From: an uncultured Croceitalea sp.
GTDB lineage: Bacteria; Bacteroidota; Bacteroidia; Flavobacteriales; Flavobacteriaceae
Assembly: GCA_937969515.1 (NCBI GenBank)
Contig: CALBVX010000025.1
Coordinates: 1-45,305, forward strand
Direction of reading: 5' to 3'
DNA length: 45,305 nucleotides
The position numbers and the translations under genes were made by a program. The number at the start of each line of letters is the position of its first letter. The first letter of the stretch is position 1. Of this stretch, positions 32,249 through 40,486 are shown one piece after another. The notes beneath the pieces are model-generated. The model was not told where the DNA came from. It saw only the letters and a program-made list of their open reading frames with translations, and made no database searches.

Positions 32249-32367
32249 CCATTAATCAAAATAGATTGATGAAAGAGGTGTTATTTAATACATAAAAATT
32301 AATGATAAGGTCATTATTTTGTTATTTTTGCAAAATATAAGCGTCAATTGATACGTTAATTAAGAAT

Positions 32368-33726
32368 ATGTCAAAATTTGAATTGAAATTACCGCAAATG
32401 GGAGAGAGTGTTGCAGAAGCAACGCTAACTACTTGGCTCAAAGAAGTTGGTGACACCATCGAAATGGATGAAGCTATTTTTGAGATTGCAACCGATAAGG
32501 TGGACTCTGAAGTACCTAGTGAAGTAGAGGGAACTTTAGTTGAAAAAAGGTTCGAGGTTGATGATGTAATTAAGGTAGGTGAAGTGGTTGCTGTCATTGA
32601 AGTTGAAGGAGATGCACCAAATGCCGAAGTTGAAAGTCCTGCTGAGAAAGAGGCAGAGATTGATGCTGAAGAGCCAGTAGCACAAATTCAACAACAAGTT
32701 TTTGCAGCAAGAGAAACTGTTGCGACAGCTGTTCAAGATTTCTCAGGTTCAGAACGTTTTTATTCTCCTCTTGTAAAGAATATTGCCAAAGAAGAAGGTA
32801 TATCCATGGCGGAATTGGATACAATTCCTGGTACTGGAAAGGAAGGACGCGTAACCAAAAACGATATTCTAACATTTATTGAAAATAGAGGTTCCAATGG
32901 TAGCACTCCTGCTGTAGAACAGAAAGAAGAAGCTCCAAGGGTAGCTGAAGTAAAAGAAACTCCAAAAACTGCTCCGGTGGCTAGTCCTCCAAAAACAAGT
33001 ACGGTACAAGTTTCAGGTGGAGATGAAATCATACCATTATCTCGAATGGGCAAATTAATTGCCCATCATATGGTAGAAAGTGTATCTACTTCTGCACATG
33101 TTCAAAGCTTTATTGAGGTAGATGTCACCAATGTGGTTAACTGGAGAAATAAAGTCAAAAAAGCCTTTGAGGAACGCGAAGGTGAAAAATTGACCTTTAC
33201 ACCAATTTTTATGGAAGCCGTTGCTGCGGCCATAAAGAAGTTTCCGTTAATCAATGTTTCATTAGATGGAGATAATGTCATCAAGAAAAAGAACATCAAT
33301 CTAGGTATGGCAGCAGCTTTGCCCGATGGTAATCTAATTGTTCCTGTAATCAAAAACGCAGACCAATTGAATTTAGTGGGCATGGCCAAAACAATAAACG
33401 ATTTGGCGAATCGCGCTAGAAATAATGCCCTTAAGCCTGATGAAATTAAAGATGGTACATATACGGTAACAAACGTAGGTACTTTTGGTAGTGTTTTTGG
33501 CACTCCAATAATCAATCAACCTCAAGTAGGTATATTGGCTTTAGGTGCTATTCGTAAGATGCCATCTGTAATTGAAACCCCTGAAGGTGATTTTATAGGG
33601 GTGCGCAGTAAAATGTTCTTGTCGCACAGTTATGACCATCGAGTGGTAAATGGTGCCTTGGGTGGCATGTTTATTAAAACAGTGGCCGATTACCTTGAGT
33701 CATGGGATGTGAATCGCGAGATTTAG
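32368..33726 (+). CDS. Dihydrolipoamide acyltransferase E2 of a 2-oxoacid dehydrogenase complex
   Basis: E2 transfers acyl groups to CoA within a pyruvate, branched-chain or 2-oxoglutarate dehydrogenase complex. The 452-residue protein has an N-terminal lipoyl domain with the lipoylated lysine K44 (ATDKVDSEVP) and an E3-binding domain at about 131-168 (FYSPLVKNIAKEEG, GTGKEGRVTKNDIL). The catalytic domain contains the histidine H424 in SYDHRVVNGALGG. The usual DHRxxDG aspartate is asparagine (N428). The domain order with one lipoyl domain suggests the branched-chain or a generic type, but the E1 gene is not nearby. A -7 box TATTTTTG lies at 32323-32330. Confidence 0.92.
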   Translation: MSKFELKLPQMGESVAEATLTTWLKEVGDTIEMDEAIFEIATDKVDSEVPSEVEGTLVEKRFEVDDVIKVGEVVAVIEVEGDAPNAEVESPAEKEAEIDAEEPVAQIQQQVFAARETVATAVQDFSGSERFYSPLVKNIAKEEGISMAELDTIPGTGKEGRVTKNDILTFIENRGSNGSTPAVEQKEEAPRVAEVKETPKTAPVASPPKTSTVQVSGGDEIIPLSRMGKLIAHHMVESVSTSAHVQSFIEVDVTNVVNWRNKVKKAFEEREGEKLTFTPIFMEAVAAAIKKFPLINVSLDGDNVIKKKNINLGMAAALPDGNLIVPVIKNADQLNLVGMAKTINDLANRARNNALKPDEIKDGTYTVTNVGTFGSVFGTPIINQPQVGILALGAIRKMPSVIETPEGDFIGVRSKMFLSHSYDHRVVNGALGGMFIKTVADYLESWDVNREI

Positions 33727-33820
33727 AAATGTTGCTCCATACTGATTCGAACTAAATTTTATTGCATCTACTAGGTGACTTTTATTGAAGACCTATCTTT
33801 GTGGAAAATGATATTCCAAA

Positions 33821-34597
33821 ATGCAATTAAACTTAACGAAACCTATCTGCTTTTTCGATTTAGAAACTACAGGGGTCAATGTAGCTAAAGATAGAATAGT
33901 AGAAATTTCCATTCTTAAGGTTTTTCCTAACGGAAATAAGGAAAGCAAGACATGGTTGGTTAATCCCGAGATGGAAATTCCTCCTGCGGTTGTTGCAGTT
34001 CACGGTATTTCTAATGAAAGAGTAGCTAACGAGCCAACTTTTAAAGAATTATCCAAAGAAATCTATACCATGATTAAGGATAGTGACCTAGGGGGTTTCA
34101 ACTCTGATCGTTTTGATATTCCTTTATTGGCTGAAGAAATGCTTAGGGCAGAAGTAGATTTTGATATGAAGCATATGGTTTCAGTCGATGTGCAGACTAT
34201 ATTCCATAAAATGGAGAAGCGTACTTTAGGTGCAGCCTATAAGTTTTATTGCAATAAAGATTTAGAAGATGCCCATAGTGCAGAAGCAGATACCTTGGCG
34301 ACTTATGAAGTGCTGCTATCGCAACTAGACCGCTACTCAGATCTGGAAAACAATGTTAAGAAACTTTCTGAATTCACAACGCGCAAACAATCACTAGATT
34401 TTGCTGGTTTTATAGGGGTTGATGAAAATGACAATCCGACTTTTGCCTTTGGTAAGCACAAGGGCAAAACAGTAGATGAGGTGTTGGAGAAAGAGCCGGG
34501 TTATTTTGGTTGGATCCTGAATGCCGATTTTCCGCTTTATACTAAAAAAGTGCTAACGCAATTGAAGTTGAGCAAGCTAAATAATAAGTTGTCTTAA
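33821..34597 (+). CDS. DEDDh 3'-5' exonuclease with C-terminal DUF3820-like region
   Basis: This 258-residue protein begins with a DnaQ-like exonuclease domain: motif ExoI in FFDLETTGVN (D13, E15), ExoII near GGFNSDRFDIPLL, and ExoIIIe in EDAHSAEADTLAT. It is therefore expected to remove nucleotides 3' to 5' from DNA or RNA. After a helical linker, the C-terminal 60 residues (FAFGKHKGKTVDEVLEKEPGYFGWI) match the short domain seen in some DnaQ-like and ExoX-type proteins. A -7 box TATCTTTG lies at 33794-33801. The stop overlaps the start of the next gene by one base. Confidence 0.9.
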   Translation: MQLNLTKPICFFDLETTGVNVAKDRIVEISILKVFPNGNKESKTWLVNPEMEIPPAVVAVHGISNERVANEPTFKELSKEIYTMIKDSDLGGFNSDRFDIPLLAEEMLRAEVDFDMKHMVSVDVQTIFHKMEKRTLGAAYKFYCNKDLEDAHSAEADTLATYEVLLSQLDRYSDLENNVKKLSEFTTRKQSLDFAGFIGVDENDNPTFAFGKHKGKTVDEVLEKEPGYFGWILNADFPLYTKKVLTQLKLSKLNNKLS

Positions 34598-35505
34598 TGC
34601 GATTGACATTTTTATTCTTGTTTTTTTCGGTATTCTGCTTTTCACAGAATATTGATTTTGATGGTAGGGTTGTAGATGCTAAGACCAATGAACCTATACC
34701 ATATGTAAACATTAGTTTTTTAAATACCTTAACGGGAACATCTACTACAGAGGAGGGAAAATACGCTTTGGAAATCCCCAAAGAATATTTAGAGAAAAAG
34801 ATGCATGTTTCTTCATTAGGTTATAAAGACACCATTTTATTAGCACAACGGCTATATGACAAAAAACTTCTTAAAATGGAAGAGGCTACTTTTGAGTTGG
34901 AAGAAGTTGTGGTTGCCAAAAACTTAGGAGAAGCACAGGTACTCAACCCTATTTCGAGCTATAGCATTACTAGTGGATTCGATTCTTCTTCCACACCTTG
35001 GGTTTTGGCACTGTACTTTCCTAATATCGGGGCAAGTAAAAAATATCTGGAGACGGTCACGGTATTTTTTAGGGAGAAAAATGAATTTACCAGAGAACGT
35101 GCTAAATTTAGGTTGCGTGTTTATGGTGTGAATCCAGATACGAAAAAACCGGAAAAAGATTTGGTGCAAAAGAGCATCATTCTTGAATCACTGAAATCTT
35201 ATGATTATACTTCTATTGATGTATCATCCTTAAAAATAAATGTTCCTAAAGAAGGTATCTATATTGGTTTAGAATGGCTTTTTATACCCTACAATTGGTA
35301 TAATAAAGATGAAAAAGACCAACTTACCAACAAACAGCGCTTAGAGGACCGTTTTGCACCGACTTTTGGCGGAATGTACACCAAGAATCAAAACTTTAAA
35401 GTGATGATTTACGGAATGGGTGAATGGCAAGACTTTAAGGTGAAATCAAAGAACAATACAGAAAACTTTATTCCGGCAATAAGTATCAAAGTCGCTAAAG
35501 AATAG
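34597..35505 (+). CDS. Secreted carboxypeptidase-regulatory-like domain protein
   Basis: This 302-residue protein has a signal peptide (MRLTFLFLFFSVFCFS-Q). The CarboxypepD_reg-like beta-sandwich occupies residues 20-95 (DFDGRVVDAKTNEPIPYVNISFLN, TTEEGKYALEIP, VSSLGYKDTILLA), as at the start of many TonB-dependent receptors. The rest is not a receptor but an unknown domain of about 190 residues, rich in aromatic and beta-strand sequence (WVLALYFPNIGASKKYLETV, YTSIDVSSLKI). No T9SS C-terminal domain is visible. It is a small exported or outer-membrane-associated protein. It overlaps the exonuclease gene by one base, so it is co-translated. Confidence 0.82.
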   Translation: MRLTFLFLFFSVFCFSQNIDFDGRVVDAKTNEPIPYVNISFLNTLTGTSTTEEGKYALEIPKEYLEKKMHVSSLGYKDTILLAQRLYDKKLLKMEEATFELEEVVVAKNLGEAQVLNPISSYSITSGFDSSSTPWVLALYFPNIGASKKYLETVTVFFREKNEFTRERAKFRLRVYGVNPDTKKPEKDLVQKSIILESLKSYDYTSIDVSSLKINVPKEGIYIGLEWLFIPYNWYNKDEKDQLTNKQRLEDRFAPTFGGMYTKNQNFKVMIYGMGEWQDFKVKSKNNTENFIPAISIKVAKE

Positions 35506-35527
35506 ACTTAACAATAACGTGTAGCAA

Positions 35528-36139
35528 ATGAAACTAATTTGTATCGGCAGAAACTATGCTGCCCACATTGATGAATTGAAGAATGAAAGGCCAACAGAAC
35601 CGGTTGTTTTTATAAAACCCGATTCGGCCATTTTGCCCAAGGAGCAAGATTTTTATATTCCTGAATTTTCGAATGAAATACACTATGAAGTTGAGGTACT
35701 TGTGAAGATTAAAAAAGTCGGGAAACACATCGATGAAAAATTTGCCCATAAATACTATGACGAAATAAGTTTGGGTATAGATTTTACTGCTCGCGATCTA
35801 CAATCTGAGTTAAAAGCCAAAGGTTTGCCCTGGGAAAAAGCGAAAGGATTTGATGGCGCTGCAGTAGTTGGTAAGTGGATTGACAAAAAAAAGTACGAAA
35901 ATTTAGACAAATTAAGGTTTTCCTTGTTAAAAAATAAGGAAATCGTACAAAAAGGTGATACTAGCTTGATGTTGTGGAAGATAGACGCTTTAATTGCTCA
36001 TGTATCTACCTATTTTATGCTGAAAAAGGGCGATATTATCTATACTGGCACTCCGGCCGGTGTTGGTAAAGTTGTAGCAAATGACTACCTTGAAGGAAGA
36101 ATTGAAGAAGAGAATTTTTTTGCAATCAATGTTCGCTAA
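35528..36139 (+). CDS. Fumarylacetoacetate hydrolase (FAH) family protein
   Basis: This 203-residue FAH-fold enzyme shows the family hallmarks: a start CIGRNYAAHIDELKNERP, metal-binding glutamates in HYEVEVLVKI, an aspartate in GIDFTARDLQ, a substrate loop containing PWEKAKGFDGAA, and the C-terminal TGTPAGVGKV. The short length is typical of acylpyruvase/oxaloacetate-type FAH proteins, not of true fumarylacetoacetate hydrolase. The probable substrates are small 2-oxo acids such as acylpyruvates or oxaloacetate. Its stop shares one base with the start of the Hpt gene. Confidence 0.9.
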   Translation: MKLICIGRNYAAHIDELKNERPTEPVVFIKPDSAILPKEQDFYIPEFSNEIHYEVEVLVKIKKVGKHIDEKFAHKYYDEISLGIDFTARDLQSELKAKGLPWEKAKGFDGAAVVGKWIDKKKYENLDKLRFSLLKNKEIVQKGDTSLMLWKIDALIAHVSTYFMLKKGDIIYTGTPAGVGKVVANDYLEGRIEEENFFAINVR

Positions 36140-36477
36140 TGATATATAGTCTAGATAAAATAAATGAGATGGCCGAAGGGGATCAAGATTTCGTGATTTC
36201 CGTAGTGACCGTTTTTTTAGAAGAGGTCCCAGAAGATCTTCAAAATTTAGAAAAGGCTATCGAAGAAAGAAATTTCGAGCAGGTCTATAAGATGGCTCAT
36301 AAAATTAAGCCAAATGTGGATCTTTTGGGCATGGAACAGACCCGCGCTACCGCTTTGGAGATTGAAACATTAGGTAAAAGTGAAGACAATTTGGCAATCA
36401 TAGAAGAAAAGTTCCCTTTACTGAAGAAAGATGTGGAACAGGTCGTTGCCGAACTTCATAAAGACTTCCAGGTATAA
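36139..36477 (+). CDS. Hpt (histidine phosphotransfer) domain protein
   Basis: This 112-residue all-helical Hpt protein has the phosphorylatable histidine H54 in MAHKIKPNVDLLGM. Most Hpt proteins have HxLKGSS; the KPNVD variant keeps the helix and the following Leu-Gly. Such proteins pass phosphoryl groups from hybrid kinases to response regulators. No histidine kinase or response regulator is in view, so its partners are elsewhere. The start overlaps the FAH gene stop by one base, an odd pairing of a metabolic enzyme with a signalling relay. Confidence 0.88.
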   Translation: MIYSLDKINEMAEGDQDFVISVVTVFLEEVPEDLQNLEKAIEERNFEQVYKMAHKIKPNVDLLGMEQTRATALEIETLGKSEDNLAIIEEKFPLLKKDVEQVVAELHKDFQV

Positions 36478-36561
36478 CTCGATAATTCATTTACCAAACT
36501 CCGTTTTTAGTTACTTTTGCTGCTGAGTATCTTGAAGCGTTTTCAAGGTTAAATGCGGTAT

Positions 36562-37809
36562 ATGCAAGCAGAAATAATAACGATTGGTGATGAAATTCTT
36601 ATCGGACAAATAGTTGACTCAAATTCAGCATTTATTGCTAAAGAGCTCAATAAGATAGGAGTCTCTGTATATCAAATTACATCCATACAAGATGATAGGC
36701 AACATATTTTGCAGGCTTTTGCTGAAGCGAATACGCGCTCACAAGTTGTCATAGTCACAGGTGGTTTAGGCCCGACAAAAGATGATATTACCAAGCACAC
36801 CCTATGCGAGTATTTCGAAGACAACCTTGTACAAAATAAAAAGGTCTTAGAACATATAGAAATGTTGTTTGCCAAATACATTTCCACCCCAATTTCTGAT
36901 TTAAATAGGCAACAGGCATTGGTGCCGACCAAGGCAGATGTGCTTAAAAATGAATTTGGTACCGCCCCCGGACTTTGGATGGAAAAGGATGGGACTTCTT
37001 TTGTTTCCTTACCAGGTGTTCCCTTTGAGATGAAAAATATTATCAAATCGGTAGTTTTACCACGAATTATTTCACAATACGAACGTCCACATATTGTACA
37101 CAAAACGATTATGACTTACGGTCTTGGAGAAAGTGCCATTGCTGAAAGAATTGAAGATTGGGAAAATAACCTTCCCAAAGCGATAAAACTTGCCTATTTA
37201 CCCAGTTTGGGTAGGGTAAGACTTCGTTTATCCGGGAAGAGCAAGAATAAAAAAACGCTGGAAGAGCTCATCCAGTCCGAAGCAAAAAAACTCTATCCAT
37301 TAATTGGTGACATTATTTACGGAGAGGAAGAAGATGAAAGTATAGAAGCCAGCATTGCCAATATGTTAACGGAAAAGGGAATGACATTGGCTACAGCAGA
37401 AAGTTTTACCGGAGGTAAAATTGCAGAGCAAATAACGGCACTCCCGGGAGCATCAAAATATTATAAGGGTACGGTAGTAAGTTACGCTACTGAAACAAAA
37501 ATCAACCTTCTCGGAGTAGATGCAAACCTTGTGGATGAATATTCTGTAGTTAGTGAAGAAGTTGCGGTCGCTATGGCCCGCAATGCCAAACAATTGCTAG
37601 GTACAGATTTCGCGATAGCCACTACCGGAAATGCAGGCCCGACCAAGGGAGACTCTGAAGAACCGGTCGGTACGGTATTTATTGCCATAAGTTCCCCTGA
37701 GCGCAGTTTTGCCCAAAAATTTACCATGGGAAATCATCGGGAAAGAATCGTTCAAAAGTCTGTAAATAAAGCTTTTGAATTATTACAGAAAGAAATTCTA
37801 AATTTCTGA
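36562..37809 (+). CDS. cinA: CinA family nicotinamide-nucleotide amidohydrolase
   Basis: This protein has 415 residues if the ATG at 36562 ([13 protein letters not shown]) is used. An ATG three codons earlier at 36553 is also possible. The N-terminal MoaB/Mog-like (COG1058) half contains [13 protein letters not shown] and LPGVPFEM. The C-terminal PncC-type amidase half contains [15 protein letters not shown] with the catalytic serine and [11 protein letters not shown]. It recycles pyridine nucleotides by hydrolysing NMN or related compounds; the family was first noted as competence/damage-inducible. A -7 box TACTTTTG lies at 36512-36519, with TTTA 18 bases before it. Confidence 0.94.
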   Translation: MQAEIITIGDEILIGQIVDSNSAFIAKELNKIGVSVYQITSIQDDRQHILQAFAEANTRSQVVIVTGGLGPTKDDITKHTLCEYFEDNLVQNKKVLEHIEMLFAKYISTPISDLNRQQALVPTKADVLKNEFGTAPGLWMEKDGTSFVSLPGVPFEMKNIIKSVVLPRIISQYERPHIVHKTIMTYGLGESAIAERIEDWENNLPKAIKLAYLPSLGRVRLRLSGKSKNKKTLEELIQSEAKKLYPLIGDIIYGEEEDESIEASIANMLTEKGMTLATAESFTGGKIAEQITALPGASKYYKGTVVSYATETKINLLGVDANLVDEYSVVSEEVAVAMARNAKQLLGTDFAIATTGNAGPTKGDSEEPVGTVFIAISSPERSFAQKFTMGNHRERIVQKSVNKAFELLQKEILNF

Positions 37810-37817
37810 ACTTTAAT

Positions 37818-37848
37818 TTTGTGTGTCTAAGAGAAATAACTAAATTTG
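37818..37848 (+). promoter_or_regulatory. Promoter of the rpmB operon (TTTG-N19-TAAATTTG)
   Basis: TTTG at 37818-37821 is followed after 19 bases by TAAATTTG at 37841-37848, a perfect match to the Bacteroidota consensus. The start near 37855 gives a leader of about 27 bases before rpmB. Confidence 0.8.
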
Positions 37849-37881
37849 CAGCCTCAATAAAATCACTCAAAAGTTAGGCAG

Positions 37882-38118
37882 ATGTCCAAAATTTGTGAAG
37901 TTACAGGTAAAAAGGTGATGTTCGGTAATAATGTTTCCTTCTCCATCAATAAAACGAAGAGAAGATTTGACGTTAATATCTCTAAGAAGAAATTCTATAT
38001 CCCTGAAGAAGATAAGTGGGTAACGCTTAATGTTTCCTCAAAAGGAATCAAAATAATTAACAAAAAAGGTATTCATGCTGCTTTAAAAGATGCAAGAGCC
38101 AAAGGTTTTGTTAAGTAA
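37882..38118 (+). CDS. rpmB: 50S ribosomal protein L28
   Basis: This 78-residue ribosomal protein of the large subunit starts MSKICEVTGKKVMFGNNVSF, followed by NKTKRRFDVN and a C-terminus GIHAALKDARAKGFVK, all typical of bacterial L28. It has a single cysteine and is thus a non-zinc-ribbon form. It is the first of three genes (rpmB, rpmG, DUF4295) separated by short gaps, an arrangement conserved in Bacteroidota. A consensus promoter precedes it. Confidence 0.97.
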   Translation: MSKICEVTGKKVMFGNNVSFSINKTKRRFDVNISKKKFYIPEEDKWVTLNVSSKGIKIINKKGIHAALKDARAKGFVK

Positions 38119-38131
38119 AAAGTATTAGAAA

Positions 38132-38314
38132 ATGGCAAAGAAAGGCAACAGAGTTCAAGTTATATTAGAATGTACAGAGCACAAAGAGTCAGGCATGGCA
38201 GGTACTTCTAGATACATAACTACGAAGAATAAAAAGAACACGCCAGATAGATTGGAGATTAAAAAATTCAATCCTATTCTTAAGCGTATGACCGTTCATA
38301 AAGAAATTAAGTAA
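38132..38314 (+). CDS. rpmG: 50S ribosomal protein L33
   Basis: This 60-residue protein shows the L33 features: [20 protein letters not shown], then [23 protein letters not shown], and [10 protein letters not shown] at the end. Only one of the usual zinc cysteines is present (C14), so it is a zinc-independent form. It lies 13 bases after rpmB and 37 bases before the DUF4295 gene in the same transcript. Confidence 0.97.
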   Translation: MAKKGNRVQVILECTEHKESGMAGTSRYITTKNKKNTPDRLEIKKFNPILKRMTVHKEIK

Positions 38315-38351
38315 AGTTTCTGTTTTTGCAGAAACGTAAAGTACAATACCC

Positions 38352-38504
38352 ATGGCAAAGAAGACAGTAGCAACACTACAGGGAAGTTCAAAAAGATTGA
38401 CAAAAGCTATCAAAATGGTAAAGTCTCCGAAGACTGGGGCCTATACTTTTGTAGAATCTGTAATGTCACCAGAATTGGTAAACGATTGGTTGTCTAAACA
38501 ATAG
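38352..38504 (+). CDS. DUF4295 family small basic protein
   Basis: This 50-residue basic protein starts MAKKTVATLQGSSKRLTKAI and ends SPELVNDWLSKQ. DUF4295 is a Bacteroidota family that almost always lies right after rpmB and rpmG. This position and the high charge suggest a ribosome-associated role, which is an inference. It ends 24 bases before a terminator. Confidence 0.93.
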   Translation: MAKKTVATLQGSSKRLTKAIKMVKSPKTGAYTFVESVMSPELVNDWLSKQ

Positions 38505-38528
38505 GCAAGCAATATTAAAATACATAGG

Positions 38529-38553
38529 AGCCACTCTACGGAGTGGCTTTTTT
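38529..38553 (+). terminator. Intrinsic terminator of the rpmB operon
   Basis: The stem GCCACTC (38530-38536)/GAGTGGC (38541-38547) with a TACG tetraloop is followed by six Ts. It separates the ribosomal protein operon from ftsY. Confidence 0.88.
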
Positions 38554-38606
38554 AGTTTATAAAACTCACGGTACTTTCCTATCTTTGAATTTCAACCAAA
38601 CACATC

Positions 38607-39563
38607 ATGAGTCTGTTTAAAAATATATTCTCCAAAGACAAAAAAGAAACGCTGGATAAAGGCTTAGAAAAGACCAAGACCAGCTTTTTTGGTAAACTGA
38701 GCAAGGCAGTTGCCGGAAAGTCAAAGGTAGATGACGAAGTGCTTGATAACCTTGAAGAAGTTTTGGTAACCTCTGATGTTGGTGTAAATACCACCCTTAA
38801 GATTATTGAGCGTATTGAAGAACGTGTCTCTAGAGATAAATACATGGGTACTGAAGAATTGAACAAGATTCTTCGTGAAGAAATCGCAGGATTGCTCTCT
38901 GAAACCCATGTTGGTGAGGATACTGATTTTACTTTACCCAAAACGAATAAGCCACACGTAATCATGGTGGTCGGTGTAAATGGAGTAGGCAAAACAACTA
39001 CTATCGGTAAGTTGGCCAATCAATTTAAAAACAAAGGTCTAAAAGTCGTATTGGGTGCCGGTGATACCTTTAGGGCTGCCGCAATCGACCAATTAGAAGT
39101 CTGGGCAAATCGGGTCGATGTGCCCATAATAAAACAGAAAATGGGCAGCGACCCTGCTTCTGTGGCATTTGACACACTAAATTCTGCGGTTGCAGATGAC
39201 GCCGATGTTGTACTTATTGATACCGCTGGCCGACTCCACAATAAAGTAAACCTAATGAATGAACTCTCTAAGGTAAAACGGGTCATGCAAAAGGTAGTAC
39301 CAGATGCTCCACATGAGGTTTTATTGGTTTTAGATGGTTCTACTGGTCAAAATGCTTTTGAGCAGGCCAAGCAGTTTACAAAGGCTACGGAGGTCTCTTC
39401 ATTGGCCGTTACCAAATTAGATGGTACTGCCAAAGGTGGTGTGGTTATAGGTATCTCGGACCAGTTTCAAATTCCGGTAAAATACATTGGGGTAGGTGAA
39501 GGTATTGAAGACTTGCAAGTGTTCAATAAATATGAGTTCGTAGATTCTTTTTTTAAGCTGTAA
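38607..39563 (+). CDS. ftsY: Signal recognition particle receptor FtsY
   Basis: FtsY receives SRP-ribosome complexes at the inner membrane for co-translational insertion of membrane proteins. This 318-residue SRP GTPase has a short charged N-terminus in place of the long acidic domain of E. coli, then the four-helix N domain (about 30-105). The G domain contains the P-loop GVNGVGKTTT (123-132), DTFRAAA, DTAGR and TKLDGTAKGG. A -7 box TATCTTTG lies at 38580-38587. Its stop is two bases before the DUF2911 gene, so they may be co-transcribed. Confidence 0.96.
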   Translation: MSLFKNIFSKDKKETLDKGLEKTKTSFFGKLSKAVAGKSKVDDEVLDNLEEVLVTSDVGVNTTLKIIERIEERVSRDKYMGTEELNKILREEIAGLLSETHVGEDTDFTLPKTNKPHVIMVVGVNGVGKTTTIGKLANQFKNKGLKVVLGAGDTFRAAAIDQLEVWANRVDVPIIKQKMGSDPASVAFDTLNSAVADDADVVLIDTAGRLHNKVNLMNELSKVKRVMQKVVPDAPHEVLLVLDGSTGQNAFEQAKQFTKATEVSSLAVTKLDGTAKGGVVIGISDQFQIPVKYIGVGEGIEDLQVFNKYEFVDSFFKL

Positions 39564-39565
39564 GA

Positions 39566-40423
39566 ATGAAAATTTTCAATCTTTTTTTCTTTTTATTGTT
39601 ATTTCAATACTCAAGCTCTCAAATTACCCATCCAAAAGCAAGCCCATTTTCTAAAGTTGAGCAAGAAATAGGTTTATCTAAAATTTCAATTGCATATTCT
39701 AGACCAGCCACGAGGGAACGAAAGGTCTTTGGAGGTATAGTGCCCTATGGTCGTATTTGGCGAGTAGGTGCCAATGAGAGCACCAAAGTTTCGGTAGATG
39801 CCGATATGGAGATTTTAGGAAATCTATTACCAAAGGGAATCTACGCGCTTTATGCCTTCCCTGAAAAAGAGGAATGGCAAGTTGCCTTTCATACCAATAT
39901 TTCGCATTGGGGCGATGGCCGAAAAAGGTATAATCCTGCTGAAGACTTATTTCGGATAACCGTAAAACCCGAATCCATTCCCTATCACCAAGAAAACTTT
40001 TTGATGGCTTTTGATTCCATCACGCATAATACAGCAAACCTCAATTTGATTTGGGCGAGTACAAAAGTGACCATTCCTTTTAAAGTCGATACCGATACCC
40101 AGATGGAATTGGAAATAGCAAAACAACTGAAAGAAAATCCGACTGCACAAACCTATTATGAGGCTGCCCGGTATCTTCAAGAACAGGGGAAAGATTTTGA
40201 AAGAGCCTTGGCATATCTTGATAAAGCACTTGAGCTTGGTGGTGACACCTATTATTTTCATAGGGTGAAATCTCTGGTAGAGGCTGAACTAGGAAATTTT
40301 AAAGGGGCAATAGCGTCGGCTAAAAAGTCCTTAAAAATAGCCTCAGAACTGAGTAAAGATGAGTTTGTGAGAATGAATGAAAAGAACATTAAAAAGTGGC
40401 AATCTCTTTCGCAAAATAACTAG
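39566..40423 (+). CDS. DUF2911 domain protein, secreted
   Basis: This 285-residue exported protein has a signal peptide (cut near SSS-Q at 19). Residues about 22-165 match DUF2911: HPKASPFSKVEQEIGLSKISIAYSRP, the conserved GGIVPYGRIWRVGANEST, and LPKGIYALYAFPEKEEWQVAF. From about 195 a TPR-like helical tail follows (AQTYYEAARYLQEQGKDFERALAYLDKALELGG). The function of DUF2911 is unknown. It is a frequent neighbour of housekeeping genes in flavobacteria and here follows ftsY by two bases. It stays in the periplasm or reaches the outer membrane. Confidence 0.9.
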   Translation: MKIFNLFFFLLLFQYSSSQITHPKASPFSKVEQEIGLSKISIAYSRPATRERKVFGGIVPYGRIWRVGANESTKVSVDADMEILGNLLPKGIYALYAFPEKEEWQVAFHTNISHWGDGRKRYNPAEDLFRITVKPESIPYHQENFLMAFDSITHNTANLNLIWASTKVTIPFKVDTDTQMELEIAKQLKENPTAQTYYEAARYLQEQGKDFERALAYLDKALELGGDTYYFHRVKSLVEAELGNFKGAIASAKKSLKIASELSKDEFVRMNEKNIKKWQSLSQNN

Positions 40424-40486
40424 CCGGTCATTTTTAAGCCTAAGGGAGAAATCTTATATTTAGAATTCTCAAAAGACCTTTAAAAA

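Noticed and set aside
32594-33515. Several minus-strand frames opposite the E2 gene
   Set aside because: They have low-complexity Gln/Leu or Ser-rich products and no features; the E2 domains on the plus strand explain the sequence.
38579-39019. Minus-strand frame of 146 codons opposite ftsY
   Set aside because: ftsY is unambiguous on the plus strand and the antisense product is Ser/Thr-rich shadow sequence.
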